Positions 7,686-15,660 of a stretch of 33,408 nucleotides of DNA are shown here, in pieces (within the stretch, counting starts at the first letter, position 1; the number at the start of each line of letters is the position of its first letter). Source of the DNA: a virus; IMG/VR virus record IMGVR_UViG_3300047560_000557, positions 1 to 33,408 of that record; one strand, 5' to 3'. Below the pieces are notes generated by a model, which did no database searches, was not told where the DNA came from, and saw only the letters and a program-made list of their open reading frames with translations. Made by a program: the position numbers and the translations under genes.

Positions 7686-8384
7686 TTACTTGATATCTAA
7701 GGGGCACTTTTTGTGATTCATAAAGACAAAGTACTTCTCTTTCATCTGTACTTTCTCCCCTTCAGTCTCGACTGAGGGCATTTCAATATCAAATTCAATT
7801 GTATTGCACTTGTCAACTGCGAACCCTGCACGTGACAACAACGCATCCCATTGACGTAAACCCAAGATACTATAGTGATTTGAGTTATACTCATGGCGTC
7901 TGTCAGAGTCTGGGGCAGGAACTTCCATGTACAATGAACCCTTCAACTTCAATAAGCGATTGTACTCTGCTAGTGTGATGATTGGATATGGACTATGTTC
8001 CATTGAATGTCTACAGAAAATGAAGTCTACTGATTCATCATAGTATCCGTCTTTTTGAGGGATGAAACTCATATCATACTGTTTAATTGTGTGACCTTTA
8101 GCTTCACAAATCTTAGTATCTTCTGGACTCAATGTGATTCCAACAAGGTTTGTGTAACCACGTTCTTTCATCTCGTCTAGGAAGTAACCGGGACCGCAAC
8201 CCATGTCTAAAATCAATGCGTCTTTGGGTAGATTCAAAGGATCTACATAAGTCTCGACCATTTGTTTTGTCAATGTCTTGTGGTAATCAGCTTCGCCCTC
8301 ATCATACATGTGGGCAGTGTAAAGCCATTCGTTGAAGAATTTGAGTTTGATTAAGTCTAGGGTGTTGTTAATATCGATAAGCAT
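7686..8384 (-). CDS. Class I SAM-dependent methyltransferase
   Basis: A 232-residue Rossmann-fold methyltransferase of the Methyltransf_11/23 type. Motif I is ILDMGCGPGYF (58-68), the SAM-binding glycine loop; DFIFCRHSMEH (about 119-129) is the motif IV/post-IV region usual in small-molecule and sugar methyltransferases. There is no DPPY/NPPY motif, so it is not a typical adenine or cytosine DNA methylase. The substrate is unknown; together with the epimerase, carbamoyltransferase and repeat protein elsewhere in the window, a glycan or surface substrate is plausible. The ATG lies in the arm of a 9-base inverted repeat. Confidence 0.85.
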   Translation of the reverse strand: MLIDINNTLDLIKLKFFNEWLYTAHMYDEGEADYHKTLTKQMVETYVDPLNLPKDALILDMGCGPGYFLDEMKERGYTNLVGITLSPEDTKICEAKGHTIKQYDMSFIPQKDGYYDESVDFIFCRHSMEHSPYPIITLAEYNRLLKLKGSLYMEVPAPDSDRRHEYNSNHYSILGLRQWDALLSRAGFAVDKCNTIEFDIEMPSVETEGEKVQMKEKYFVFMNHKKCPLDIK

Positions 8385-8408
8385 ACGTCTACTTAGTCAT
8401 AGACGTAT
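8383..8408 (-). repeat. Inverted repeat over the methyltransferase start codon
   Basis: Nine-base perfect arms (ATACGTCTA / TAGACGTAT) around an eight-base loop. On the mRNA the start codon's first two bases fall at the end of the 3' arm, and no clear ribosome binding site is visible. It could act as a weak terminator for the upstream gene or reduce translation of the methyltransferase. Confidence 0.6.
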
Positions 8409-8413
8409 ATCGA

Positions 8414-8821
8414 TTATTTTTTCTTTTTCTTCGGGCGCTCGTCATAGCCCTTGAATCCCATTACAGGGCTGACTTTATGAGTATCATCTGGCTCTGAACT
8501 CTTACCGCGCTTTGCCATCTTGTGATGTTCGCTAGGAATAGTCTTCAAAGCAGCTTGAATCATGTTATGTTCTTCGTCAGTATATGGATGATAGCTATTA
8601 TATTTCTCTGTTGGGCCAGCAACATCCATCTTTACAGCTTTAGTTGATTTACCATCAGCCATAGCCATAGCCATAGCTAAACGATTCTGATGATATGTGC
8701 GGTCGTAACCACCTTCATCTCTTGCAATGATACTACCACCTGTACCAGTAGCATTTTCTTGGTCTTTGTCCATCTTTGCTCTAGCTGGACCACCTTCGTT
8801 TAAGAATTCATGTGCTCTCAT
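8414..8821 (-). CDS. Conserved phage protein with MRAHEFLNE start (135 aa)
   Basis: A hydrophilic 135-residue protein of unknown function, with an AMAMAMADGKS segment and a poly-lysine C-terminus. Starts of the MRAHEF(L/I).E type recur, from memory, in several unrelated small proteins of uncultured T4-like phages, perhaps a shared targeting or assembly peptide. Its ATG overlaps the stop of the fibre-like gene by one base (TAATG), so they are co-translated and it is probably a late virion-associated protein. Confidence 0.65.
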   Translation of the reverse strand: MRAHEFLNEGGPARAKMDKDQENATGTGGSIIARDEGGYDRTYHQNRLAMAMAMADGKSTKAVKMDVAGPTEKYNSYHPYTDEEHNMIQAALKTIPSEHHKMAKRGKSSEPDDTHKVSPVMGFKGYDERPKKKKK

Positions 8822-9654
8822 TATTGTTTGTCCGCCTGATATGAGAATAAGTGATTGATTTCTAAGTTAGGGATCGGAGAAACCATCAATCGTAGATTAC
8901 CATACGCCATATCAACGTTATACCTAGTCACTGCGTTGCCGATGAAAAGTGTACCGAACACAGCATGTTGCACTCTAATAGCGTCATTGCGTTTAGTAAC
9001 TTCAATCGTTGCAGTTTGACTATCGTTAGTACCCACAACAGATGACGTTACTTGGAATCGTACCGTAGAGAATCCTGCATGAGGCAATTCATAGATAACT
9101 TGGTTAGCAGTGTTATCTTGTGTAGTGATATTAGCCGAGTTGATAGAAATACCACCGTTCAAACCGATACCACCGTTAATAGCAATGTTACCAGTAGAAG
9201 TAACGTTACCGATAGCGATCAAGTCACCAGTAGCGTAGATGTTACCAACTTGCAAGTCACATGTTACTTGGTTATTACCGTTCTGGTAAAAACTCATAAC
9301 GTTGAAGTTCTCTGACATTGCAATGTTACCGATATGCAATGCATCATTCTTACCCAACCATAAGTTAGAGAATCTGTTAGAACTATTACCCAATGAATAT
9401 GTGTTACTGATTAGCGGCATAGCATTCATGCCAACATCTAACTGATTGTCAGGGATGTTGATGACGAGGTTTGCAGAGCCGCCGCTTAATCCATCGTTGT
9501 TATACTGAACTGCGCCGTTAGGACCACCCTGATTCAATAGGGGAATACTAGAAAAGTTGTTGTTAATCTTGTCAAAAGCAACACGTAACGGGTCACCTGT
9601 ACCGTCGTTTGGTAAGTCGCCAATATTGATTAGTTCTAGGGTATGTAAAGGCAT
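8821..9654 (-). CDS. Tail fibre or baseplate-like structural protein
   Basis: A 277-residue protein starting with INIGDLPNDGTGDPLRVAFD, a motif typical of the N-terminus of phage fibre and baseplate proteins (the IG---NDGTGD-LR-AF-KIN-NF pattern). The middle is rich in Asn, Gly, Ile and Thr in short repeating units (G-I-G-I-N-G-G) typical of a trimeric beta-helix shaft. The C-terminal 80 or so residues form a separate beta-rich part. Hence probably a virion protein that contributes to the tail tip or a short fibre. A GATAAATA late-like motif lies 21 bases upstream. Confidence 0.75.
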   Translation of the reverse strand: MPLHTLELINIGDLPNDGTGDPLRVAFDKINNNFSSIPLLNQGGPNGAVQYNNDGLSGGSANLVINIPDNQLDVGMNAMPLISNTYSLGNSSNRFSNLWLGKNDALHIGNIAMSENFNVMSFYQNGNNQVTCDLQVGNIYATGDLIAIGNVTSTGNIAINGGIGLNGGISINSANITTQDNTANQVIYELPHAGFSTVRFQVTSSVVGTNDSQTATIEVTKRNDAIRVQHAVFGTLFIGNAVTRYNVDMAYGNLRLMVSPIPNLEINHLFSYQADKQ

Positions 9655-9675
9655 GTTAAATTTCCGCTTATGATA

Positions 9676-9683
9676 TATTTATC
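9676..9683 (-). promoter_or_regulatory. Late-like motif GATAAATA for the fibre gene
   Basis: GATAAATA on the minus strand, 21 bases before the ATG at 9654. It is paired with a divergent plus-strand motif at 9712-9719, making this the only divergent promoter region in the window. Confidence 0.6.
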
Positions 9684-9711
9684 GTTGGTTGAACCGTTTT
9701 GATTTTGTGGG

Positions 9712-9719
9712 CATAAATA
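9712..9719 (+). promoter_or_regulatory. Late-like motif CATAAATA for the nuclease gene
   Basis: CATAAATA on the plus strand, 21 bases before the nuclease ATG, followed by an AAGGAG ribosome binding site at 9730-9735. The nuclease therefore appears to be a self-contained late transcription unit. Confidence 0.6.
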
Positions 9720-9740
9720 TACTACTATTAAGGAGCATTT

Positions 9741-10565
9741 ATGCATAAATTTCTAACAGGACTAGTGATGTTTGTATCATTATCCGCACAAGCATGGGAC
9801 CAGAGAGCCCCGTTACCCGTACAACAATGTCAAGTTCATAGTCCATATGGATTTGCAGCTACTCAACGTACAGCAACAGCTATTTGCCGTGAGGGTTATC
9901 TAGTTGCATATGATGCACCAGTTAAGATTCCAGCTTATGTAGCGTATACATTGAAGCCGGAAAACGCATTAGGTTGCTTTCCTCGAACAAACGCCTTCGT
10001 GGCTGACCAGTCTTTAAACGGCACAGGTGCAAGACCTGATGACTATGCTGGTACAGGATACGACAAGGGACACGCGGCACCGGATGGCGACCTATCCTAC
10101 AATCAGATGGTGGAATACGAAAGTTTTTTAATGACAAACATGTATCCACAGCATGGAAGTCTAAACCGTGGAATCTGGAAGTTACTGGAAACTTCAGTAC
10201 GTGGCTGGGCAGTACAAACGAACCAAAGCTATACAGTATACGTTGGAGCTATGTATGGCGCTACTGATGAATCAATCGGTAAGGGCGTTATTGTTCCTCA
10301 CGGCTACTACAAGATTGTAATCAACAATCAAACAGGAGCTGTTGCTGGTTGGAGATTCCCTCACACAAAGCCATATGTTAACTTGGGTAATGATTTGACT
10401 AAGTTCCGTGCCCCTATTGCACAGATTATGCAAGAAGCAGGTGTACAATATAAGTTCCCTGCAAATGCAAAAGAGTTGAATCCAGGACAAGAATGGCCTG
10501 TTAACTTCGGTGCATTGACACAGGCTAAACGTGCTAAGTGCGGTGCTAACGCATCAGCAGATTAA
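9741..10565 (+). CDS. Secreted DNA/RNA non-specific endonuclease (NucA type)
   Basis: A 274-residue beta-beta-alpha metal nuclease of the Serratia/NucA family, cutting DNA and RNA without sequence preference. A signal peptide is clear (MHKFLTGLVMFVSLSAQA, cleavage near residue 18), so it acts in the periplasm or outside. The active-site motif is DKGH (108-111), a conservative variant of DRGH, with catalytic His111, followed by TNMYPQ (Asn133) and LNRGIWKLLE, which supply the metal ligand and Glu150. Length is normal for the family. It is the only plus-strand gene and converges with the spanin genes, sharing the intergenic point between stop codons. Probably cargo acquired from a host. Confidence 0.9.
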   Translation: MHKFLTGLVMFVSLSAQAWDQRAPLPVQQCQVHSPYGFAATQRTATAICREGYLVAYDAPVKIPAYVAYTLKPENALGCFPRTNAFVADQSLNGTGARPDDYAGTGYDKGHAAPDGDLSYNQMVEYESFLMTNMYPQHGSLNRGIWKLLETSVRGWAVQTNQSYTVYVGAMYGATDESIGKGVIVPHGYYKIVINNQTGAVAGWRFPHTKPYVNLGNDLTKFRAPIAQIMQEAGVQYKFPANAKELNPGQEWPVNFGALTQAKRAKCGANASAD

Positions 10566-10832
10566 TTACTTGCCGATTTTATCGTAGTTAGCTTTGTTGA
10601 TTTGATACCATTCAATCCATACATCTGATTTGACAGCACATTCGTAGTATGTTGAATAGTTGATGTTGATGGTTTTACTAACATCGCTCAATTTTGCCCC
10701 GTCTTCTAATTTCTTTAGGTCGGGGCAATTCTCCATCGCCCCAGCCTTAACAGGTGCTTCGGGGAACTTAGGGATTACAGGTGGAGTTGTACATCCTGCA
10801 AGTAGTAGTGCTGATAGGATTAGTACTTTCAT
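10566..10832 (-). CDS. o-spanin-like outer-membrane lipoprotein
   Basis: An 88-residue lipoprotein with a type II signal peptide and lipobox LLAGC (Cys14), then a Pro-rich stretch (TTPPVIPKFPEAP) as in Rz1-type o-spanins. O-spanins bind i-spanins and fuse inner and outer membranes at the last step of lysis. Its ATG overlaps the i-spanin stop (ATGA), the usual coupled layout. It is longer than lambda Rz1, with about 60 residues of soluble domain. Its stop abuts the stop of the opposing nuclease gene. Confidence 0.75.
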   Translation of the reverse strand: MKVLILSALLLAGCTTPPVIPKFPEAPVKAGAMENCPDLKKLEDGAKLSDVSKTININYSTYYECAVKSDVWIEWYQINKANYDKIGK

Positions 10833-11257
10833 TTTGCTTTCTCCGCTGAATCATTGTGTGCTTTGACAAACTCTTTCGGAATTACACAAGTTTTGTCGTA
10901 TTTCGTAACTTCACGGTCAATGTAGCGAGTAACATACTCTTTCTTGACCTTAATCTTTTCTTTAGTTACAGTAGCTTTTTTGGCTAACTTGTTGTTTAGC
11001 TCTTGGTTCTTCTGTTCATACTCAGCCGTCTGTTGCTTTGCTTCTTCAATCCTAGCTTGCATTACGTTATAGTCGTATAATGCACCTTCTAAGAAAGTAG
11101 CAGTAGCAAATCCAATAACACCTGAGATTTTAAGCATCAGGGCATATTGTTTGATTAGTTTAGCTTTACCGAAAGCAAAGCCGAGAATCATGGCTACTAC
11201 GCTAGTATAGAATAATCCATGAAAGATCCAGTTGGGGGTGATTTCGAATATGAACAT
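10829..11257 (-). CDS. i-spanin-like inner-membrane protein
   Basis: A 142-residue protein with two hydrophobic segments (about 13-30 and 41-60) and a long charged coiled coil (about 65-115) that would project into the periplasm. It ends in CVIPKEFVKAHNDSAE, a pattern I associate with Rz-like C-termini. A single transmembrane anchor is the classical form, so the second segment is slightly unusual. It is coupled to the lipoprotein gene. A perfect TATAAATA lies five bases before the ATG, predicting a leaderless late transcript. Confidence 0.7.
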   Translation of the reverse strand: MFIFEITPNWIFHGLFYTSVVAMILGFAFGKAKLIKQYALMLKISGVIGFATATFLEGALYDYNVMQARIEEAKQQTAEYEQKNQELNNKLAKKATVTKEKIKVKKEYVTRYIDREVTKYDKTCVIPKEFVKAHNDSAEKAK

Positions 11258-11262
11258 GCTCT

Positions 11263-11270
11263 TATTTATA
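11263..11270 (-). promoter_or_regulatory. Perfect T4-type late promoter TATAAATA before the spanin pair
   Basis: An exact TATAAATA, five bases before the i-spanin ATG. In T4 the start of transcription is six bases past this octamer, which here is the A of ATG. A small AT-rich inverted repeat (TAGAAA / TTTCTA, 11269-11288) touches it. Late control suits lysis genes. Confidence 0.7.
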
Positions 11271-11275
11271 GAAAA

Positions 11276-11488
11276 TTAGGGATTTCTACGAGCAATGTTG
11301 ACTACTCTTAAGCATTCGTGCATAGTAACCTTGTTCCTAGTTTCACCGTTGCTTAGGCGTTCGATGAAAGTGTGCAGTGACGCCCGATCACGATAATTCA
11401 TCGTAAGACCGTTGTGTTGTAGGACTTTCTGAGCAAGAACTAGGGCTGTCGCTTTCTCATCGTTCGTTGCTTTCTGTTCATTACTCAT
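11276..11488 (-). CDS. Small phage protein, function unknown (70 aa)
   Basis: A 70-residue charged helical protein, start MSNEQKATNDEK. I prefer the ATG that overlaps the epimerase stop (ATGA) over an in-frame TTG four codons upstream. No family recognised; Arg-rich C-terminus. It ends just before the late promoter of the spanin pair. Confidence 0.65.
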   Translation of the reverse strand: MSNEQKATNDEKATALVLAQKVLQHNGLTMNYRDRASLHTFIERLSNGETRNKVTMHECLRVVNIARRNP

Positions 11489-12450
11489 TGTTTCCCCCAA
11501 TACTCACTCGATGATAACCAATCATAGTAAATTTTAAAGCCTTCTTCTACGTCAACTTTAGGGTCAAACCCAAAGTCTCGTCTAGCGGCATCAATATTCA
11601 ATGCTCCCCTGCTAGGGAAGTCTAAGTCTCGCTCACCGACGACAATCTCGCCTTTGCCTGCGACTTTGACAGCTAGTTTAGCAGCATCAAGTAAGGTATG
11701 AGAGTGCGACTTGGTGATGTTGTAGGTTCTGTTGTCTGTATTGTCTGAGAGGCTTGCGGCAACGATTCCGTTGGCTGCGTCATCAACGAACGTGAAGTCA
11801 AGAGTTTCACTCGCTCCGTTAACATTGATAGGTCTTCCTCTGATAGCGTTGAGGATGAACTTTGAGATAACTCTGTCTTCCACGTCCAATGGACCGTATA
11901 CAGCAGAGGGGCGTATAATAGTATAATTAAGATTGTCACGACGGCTATAATCTTTAACAAGGGCTTCGCCTGCGAGTTTGAGGATTCCATATTGTCCTTG
12001 CGGTTTGCAGTCATAATCTTCTTTCACATCATCTTTGAAATCACCATATACCATTGAACTACTGATATAAACAAACTTACGAACATCGTAGTTCTTGCTT
12101 GCTTCTAATAAGTTTAGCAAGCCTTCGCTCATTACTCTGCTTCCCCATGCAGGGTTTGCATTGACAACTTTTTGTCTCGGGAAGCTAGCCATGTGAATTA
12201 CAATCTCAGGCTGTTCAATGTTGAATACTTCATCCATACGTCTAGCATCACATATATCGTATTCATACAATCCACCTACGTCTTCAATCTTCTTTAAACG
12301 TTCATTGAGAAGATAATCGATTTCTTCCTGAGGAATTATTCCATAGTTTGTTTGGATATCTACAATAGACACCATGTGACCTTGCTCTTGTAGTTTCTTA
12401 ACTACATTGTGACCAATCAGTCCTAGTCCACCTGTTACTAAAATGTTCAT
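11485..12450 (-). CDS. NAD-dependent sugar-nucleotide epimerase/dehydratase
   Basis: A 321-residue extended short-chain dehydrogenase/reductase of the UDP-glucose 4-epimerase/dTDP-glucose dehydratase kind. The NAD-binding loop is TGGLGLIG (6-13), the catalytic Ser lies in YISSSMVYG (128-136) and the YxxxK pair is Tyr154/Lys158. Length is normal. Such enzymes convert nucleotide sugars used for surface polysaccharides. It starts and ends with ATGA overlaps in a coupled string with the thymidylate synthase and DHFR genes. With the methyltransferase and carbamoyltransferase it points to glycan modification, which is inference. Confidence 0.9.
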   Translation of the reverse strand: MNILVTGGLGLIGHNVVKKLQEQGHMVSIVDIQTNYGIIPQEEIDYLLNERLKKIEDVGGLYEYDICDARRMDEVFNIEQPEIVIHMASFPRQKVVNANPAWGSRVMSEGLLNLLEASKNYDVRKFVYISSSMVYGDFKDDVKEDYDCKPQGQYGILKLAGEALVKDYSRRDNLNYTIIRPSAVYGPLDVEDRVISKFILNAIRGRPINVNGASETLDFTFVDDAANGIVAASLSDNTDNRTYNITKSHSHTLLDAAKLAVKVAGKGEIVVGERDLDFPSRGALNIDAARRDFGFDPKVDVEEGFKIYYDWLSSSEYWGKQ

Positions 12451-12686
12451 TCAAATTTCAACTTGTAAAATGTTATTTGTTCTGGAGTCAAGTACGCTTT
12501 GATTGCATACTCATAGCTATATGTAGTGTGGCTGATACCTCGATGCCACTCGGGAGCAGGATTGCTATTCGCCATAATATACTTTCCTGCTTCCGTTTGT
12601 TGCCATTCGTATATAGGTTGTGCTATATACAAATCAGGGTCATCTACATCACCCATCAATATTTTTTTGACTATATAACCCTTCAT
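12447..12686 (-). CDS. Small protein between thyA and the epimerase (79 aa)
   Basis: A 79-residue soluble protein, Tyr-, Trp- and acidic-residue-rich, with no recognised domain. It overlaps both neighbours by four bases (ATGA), so it is translated as part of the nucleotide/sugar gene string. No function can be assigned. Confidence 0.7.
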   Translation of the reverse strand: MKGYIVKKILMGDVDDPDLYIAQPIYEWQQTEAGKYIMANSNPAPEWHRGISHTTYSYEYAIKAYLTPEQITFYKLKFE

Positions 12687-13594
12687 ACTGCCATCGGCGC
12701 TTTGATAGAGTCCATAGACTTGTAATCGTTCAACACAATATCGTTCATTGTAAAGTCAAAGATGTTAGTGACTGTGGGATTTAAGATTAGTGTTGGTGGC
12801 GCTAGAGGTTCTCTAGTAAGTTGTTCTTTAACTTGCTCTAAGTGATTTTGATAGATGTGAGTATCACCTGTACTGATAATAAGCTCACCGACTTTCAAAT
12901 CACACACGTGTGCAATCATGTGAGTTAACAATGCATAGCTAGCAATGTTGAATGGTAACCCCAAGAATACATCAACTGAACGTTGGTACATGTGACAACT
13001 TAGTTCACCTTTCTTGTTCACATTAAACTGGCTCATAACGTGACAAGGTGGCAACGCCATTTGGTCTAGCTCGCCTACGTTCCAGGCATTAATGATGTGC
13101 CTGCGCCCATTAGGATCTCGTTTAATTCCTTCTATGAGTTGAGCGATTTGATCCGTCTCTTTGATGTGTATCGACCCGCCCCTGCCATACTGATTGCCGA
13201 AGTCGTCTTTAAACGTTTCTTGTTTGTGAGTAACCGGCGTTTGCCATTTGCGCCACTGTACACCGTAGACACGACCCAAGTCGCCTTCGAATTTCGCTTT
13301 AGGCTTCCAATACGGTGCAAGCGCATTTGGCGTCCAGATTGTAACTGTACCGTCTGAGGTTCCATGTGTAATTTCTGCGAGGCGTCTTTCGTCACTAGAC
13401 CCTTCAAGAAACCAGAGAAGCTCACCTTTGCAAGCATTCCACGCAAGTTTCTTAGTAGTGACAGCGGGAAAAGATCCACGCAAATCAAAGCGAAGGCTAC
13501 GTCCAAACACACTAATAGTACCAATGCCTGTTCTGTCATCTTTCACTTCTCCGTTATCTAAAATATCTTGTAGTAAATCTAAGTACTGTTTCAT
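12683..13594 (-). CDS. thyA: Thymidylate synthase
   Basis: A 303-residue ThyA-type enzyme that methylates dUMP to dTMP with methylene-tetrahydrofolate. The catalytic Cys184 is in LPPCHVMSQF; RRHIINAWN (164-172) binds phosphate; CHMYQRSVDVFLGLPFN is the folate/dUMP-binding signature. It is slightly longer than the 264-residue E. coli form because of the mid-region insert (about 95-145) found in many ThyA proteins. I start at the ATG that overlaps the DHFR stop rather than at an in-frame TTG four codons upstream. The td/frd neighbourhood with DHFR is as in T4. Confidence 0.95.
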   Translation of the reverse strand: MKQYLDLLQDILDNGEVKDDRTGIGTISVFGRSLRFDLRGSFPAVTTKKLAWNACKGELLWFLEGSSDERRLAEITHGTSDGTVTIWTPNALAPYWKPKAKFEGDLGRVYGVQWRKWQTPVTHKQETFKDDFGNQYGRGGSIHIKETDQIAQLIEGIKRDPNGRRHIINAWNVGELDQMALPPCHVMSQFNVNKKGELSCHMYQRSVDVFLGLPFNIASYALLTHMIAHVCDLKVGELIISTGDTHIYQNHLEQVKEQLTREPLAPPTLILNPTVTNIFDFTMNDIVLNDYKSMDSIKAPMAV

Positions 13595-14037
13595 TTTCTT
13601 TTCCAAATTTCATACGAATGATCGGCGAAGTCCTCTTTGAACCAGCACATGAATTCGTTTTCTAATTTTACTAAATCAATGAAAGTATCGCAAGTGTATT
13701 CGGCGAAAGTTCTTGAGGCATGTATCTCGTCAATATAATCCCAACATGATTCAATTACTTTCGCACCACCGATGATCCAAGCGTCTGAGACTGAACTTAG
13801 ATACACTGGATCGCTGAGTGTGATTGCTCCATCTAGTGGAATACTAGAGAACACATAGTTAGTTCTGTTCGGTAAAGGCTTCTTTGGTAAACTTTCCCAA
13901 GTGTTGCGACCCATGACAATACTCTTGCCAGTAGTTAACTCCTTGAATCTTGGTAAATCGCCCTGGAGTTTAGTCCAGGGCAACCTACTATCATAACCAA
14001 TTCCTCCGTTAGGATCAAAGGCTATAATCAACTTCAT
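13591..14037 (-). CDS. Dihydrofolate reductase
   Basis: A 148-residue FolA-family enzyme that regenerates tetrahydrofolate used up by thymidylate synthase. Visible landmarks: the IAFDPNGGIGYDSRLPW Met20-loop region (5-21), DLPRFK (27-32) with the active-site Asp, GRNTWES (43-49) and the NADPH-binding IIGGA (88-92). It overlaps thyA by ATGA; coupled DHFR-TS pairs are typical of T4-like phages. Confidence 0.92.
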   Translation of the reverse strand: MKLIIAFDPNGGIGYDSRLPWTKLQGDLPRFKELTTGKSIVMGRNTWESLPKKPLPNRTNYVFSSIPLDGAITLSDPVYLSSVSDAWIIGGAKVIESCWDYIDEIHASRTFAEYTCDTFIDLVKLENEFMCWFKEDFADHSYEIWKRK

Positions 14038-14330
14038 AATTTTCCAAGCAGTTTATCTGTTTGTGGTTGAACGGTTTCTGCGATACTCTCTACGTTGAGA
14101 ACGAATTCAAAACTAGTAATCAAAGGATCTAACTCAAGTAACTTACGAGAAATTACTTCTTCGATTTCCTCTGGGTCTAATCCTTGTTTCATCAACGACT
14201 GAATGTTGATAGTATGTTGTTTCTTTCCAGTCATTCGTACAATTATCTTACGAATGAACTGTACTGGTACATTAACTTTGTCTACATCCTCAAGAATATG
14301 TTCCCATTTTCTGATGTATTCTGGTGTCAT
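14034..14330 (-). CDS. Conserved T4-like phage protein (98 aa)
   Basis: A 98-residue protein with alternating basic and acidic helices (GKKQHTINIQSLMKQGLDPEEIE). A protein with this pattern, including a C-terminal VEPxTDKLLG-like end, is widespread in marine and freshwater T4-like phages from memory, with no known role. Its ATGA overlap with DHFR puts it in the same coupled string. Confidence 0.7.
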   Translation of the reverse strand: MTPEYIRKWEHILEDVDKVNVPVQFIRKIIVRMTGKKQHTINIQSLMKQGLDPEEIEEVISRKLLELDPLITSFEFVLNVESIAETVQPQTDKLLGKL

Positions 14331-14337
14331 TTAAGCC

Positions 14338-15030
14338 TTAGACTGTTGCTTTTGCCTTTGACTTAGCTCCTGGTGGACGACCGCGACCACGCTTGACTGG
14401 CTCAGTAGTTTGTGTTGTGACTGGAATACCTAGCATTTCGTTTGCTTGTTGTTCTAATCGTGCGCTTTCAGCTAACAAACCTTTTGCTTCATTTGCCATG
14501 CGTTGTGCTTGACTTAATAAGTTGTTTGCTAATGCAGAATCACCCATTACTCCATCTGATGACTGAATGCCAGTGACCGGTGGTTGTTGGCTGTCTCTGA
14601 TTCTACGTGCAACATCTGCTGGATCTTGTAAGCCGCGACTTTGATCCAACTCAGCTAAACGCTTGACTGCTGTTTCACCTTGTTCCATTTCAGTTAAAAT
14701 CTTATTCAATTCATCTAACTTAATCTTTGTATTAGCGTTAGGTGTAACGATAACTTGACTAGTCTGCACTTTCTTCAACAAGCCTTCTGCGTGTAGAACT
14801 TGCAAGATATACTTGCCATCATTAGTATGTGTACGGTTCAATGCATCTGCTAGATTCTGACTGTTCTGACCAATATCAGATTCAATACATTGCATCATAG
14901 GATCGTGAATGTGACGATTCAATGATTCAGTGTATGTTACAAGAGCCATGTGTGGCTCTCCGGGCACTTCACGAAAAACGATAGCAACTTTTCTGTCACC
15001 GATCTTACCGATATGTCTTAAAAAACTCAT
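14338..15030 (-). CDS. Conserved phage protein with C-terminal AT-hook
   Basis: A 230-residue protein. The N-terminal 100 or so residues form a mixed domain found, from memory, in many uncultured T4-like phages; a helical, possibly coiled-coil part follows (about 105-200), and the C-terminus is KRGRGRPPGAKSK, an AT-hook-type DNA minor-groove binding motif. DNA binding, perhaps in nucleoid takeover or late transcription, is therefore likely; the precise role is unknown. AAGGAG lies upstream, and a TAAATA core (15060-15065) may serve as a late-type promoter. Confidence 0.75.
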   Translation of the reverse strand: MSFLRHIGKIGDRKVAIVFREVPGEPHMALVTYTESLNRHIHDPMMQCIESDIGQNSQNLADALNRTHTNDGKYILQVLHAEGLLKKVQTSQVIVTPNANTKIKLDELNKILTEMEQGETAVKRLAELDQSRGLQDPADVARRIRDSQQPPVTGIQSSDGVMGDSALANNLLSQAQRMANEAKGLLAESARLEQQANEMLGIPVTTQTTEPVKRGRGRPPGAKSKAKATV

Positions 15031-15088
15031 AGTATCTCCTTAAGGTTCTATATTTTAATTATTTAATATGATTTTATAGTAGCTGAAT

Positions 15089-15337
15089 TTATTTGCTACC
15101 CGCCCATCGTAGCTCAAACATTGTAGCTTCAGATGGGTCTTCAAAGAAGATGTATTGAGGTGATATGAGTAGAAAATCATCAGGGCCATCACCTTCTGCG
15201 ATAGCGTAGCGACCTTCAAGTTTTGTTATTACCCAAAGTTTAGCTTTATCGCTGATAGGTGTGGATGCTTTTATGAAATGTGGCGGTACTTTGTCTAGTT
15301 CTCTGACGCTAAACCATTTAACAGGATTCACATTCAT
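15089..15337 (-). CDS. Small phage protein (82 aa)
   Basis: An 82-residue soluble protein, mixed alpha/beta in appearance, with no recognised family. It overlaps the upstream 108-residue gene by ATGA and is the last gene of the coupled series that starts with the VWA protein. The stop is TAA. Confidence 0.65.
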   Translation of the reverse strand: MNVNPVKWFSVRELDKVPPHFIKASTPISDKAKLWVITKLEGRYAIAEGDGPDDFLLISPQYIFFEDPSEATMFELRWAGSK

Positions 15338-15660
15338 ACAATCACCTGCTTATCTGTCGCACTTCGGTCACTGTATATCTTGTTGCCTTGTTTGCGAATG
15401 ATATCAACAATAGCCTGTGGGTTATCTTTGAATGATTGACGAATAGATTCTTCTGTTACGGCTTCATCGGCTTGAAACGAATATATCTCATAACAACGTT
15501 GGCTATTCATTCTAGCCCGAATCATCATCATGTTAATGTTTATAGCCTGCGGACTTTCTTTCTCAGTCAGTACTGCCCAAGTAGTTTTCTTATGCCAGTC
15601 AGTGACATTGAACAAACACTCAAGACCATACATGTCCCACATAGCAATGTAGGTGTCCAT
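15334..15660 (-). CDS. Small phage protein (108 aa)
   Basis: A 108-residue protein of unknown function with no membrane segment or catalytic motif. It starts with MDTYIAMWDMYGLECLFNVT; proteins with a similar opening occur in uncultured phages from memory. It overlaps both neighbours by one to four bases. Confidence 0.65.
   Translation of the reverse strand: MDTYIAMWDMYGLECLFNVTDWHKKTTWAVLTEKESPQAININMMMIRARMNSQRCYEIYSFQADEAVTEESIRQSFKDNPQAIVDIIRKQGNKIYSDRSATDKQVIV

Noticed and set aside
13132-13539. Second minus-strand frame of 135 codons inside thyA
   Set aside because: The thyA frame has all catalytic motifs; the alternative frame has no recognisable domain or start signal.
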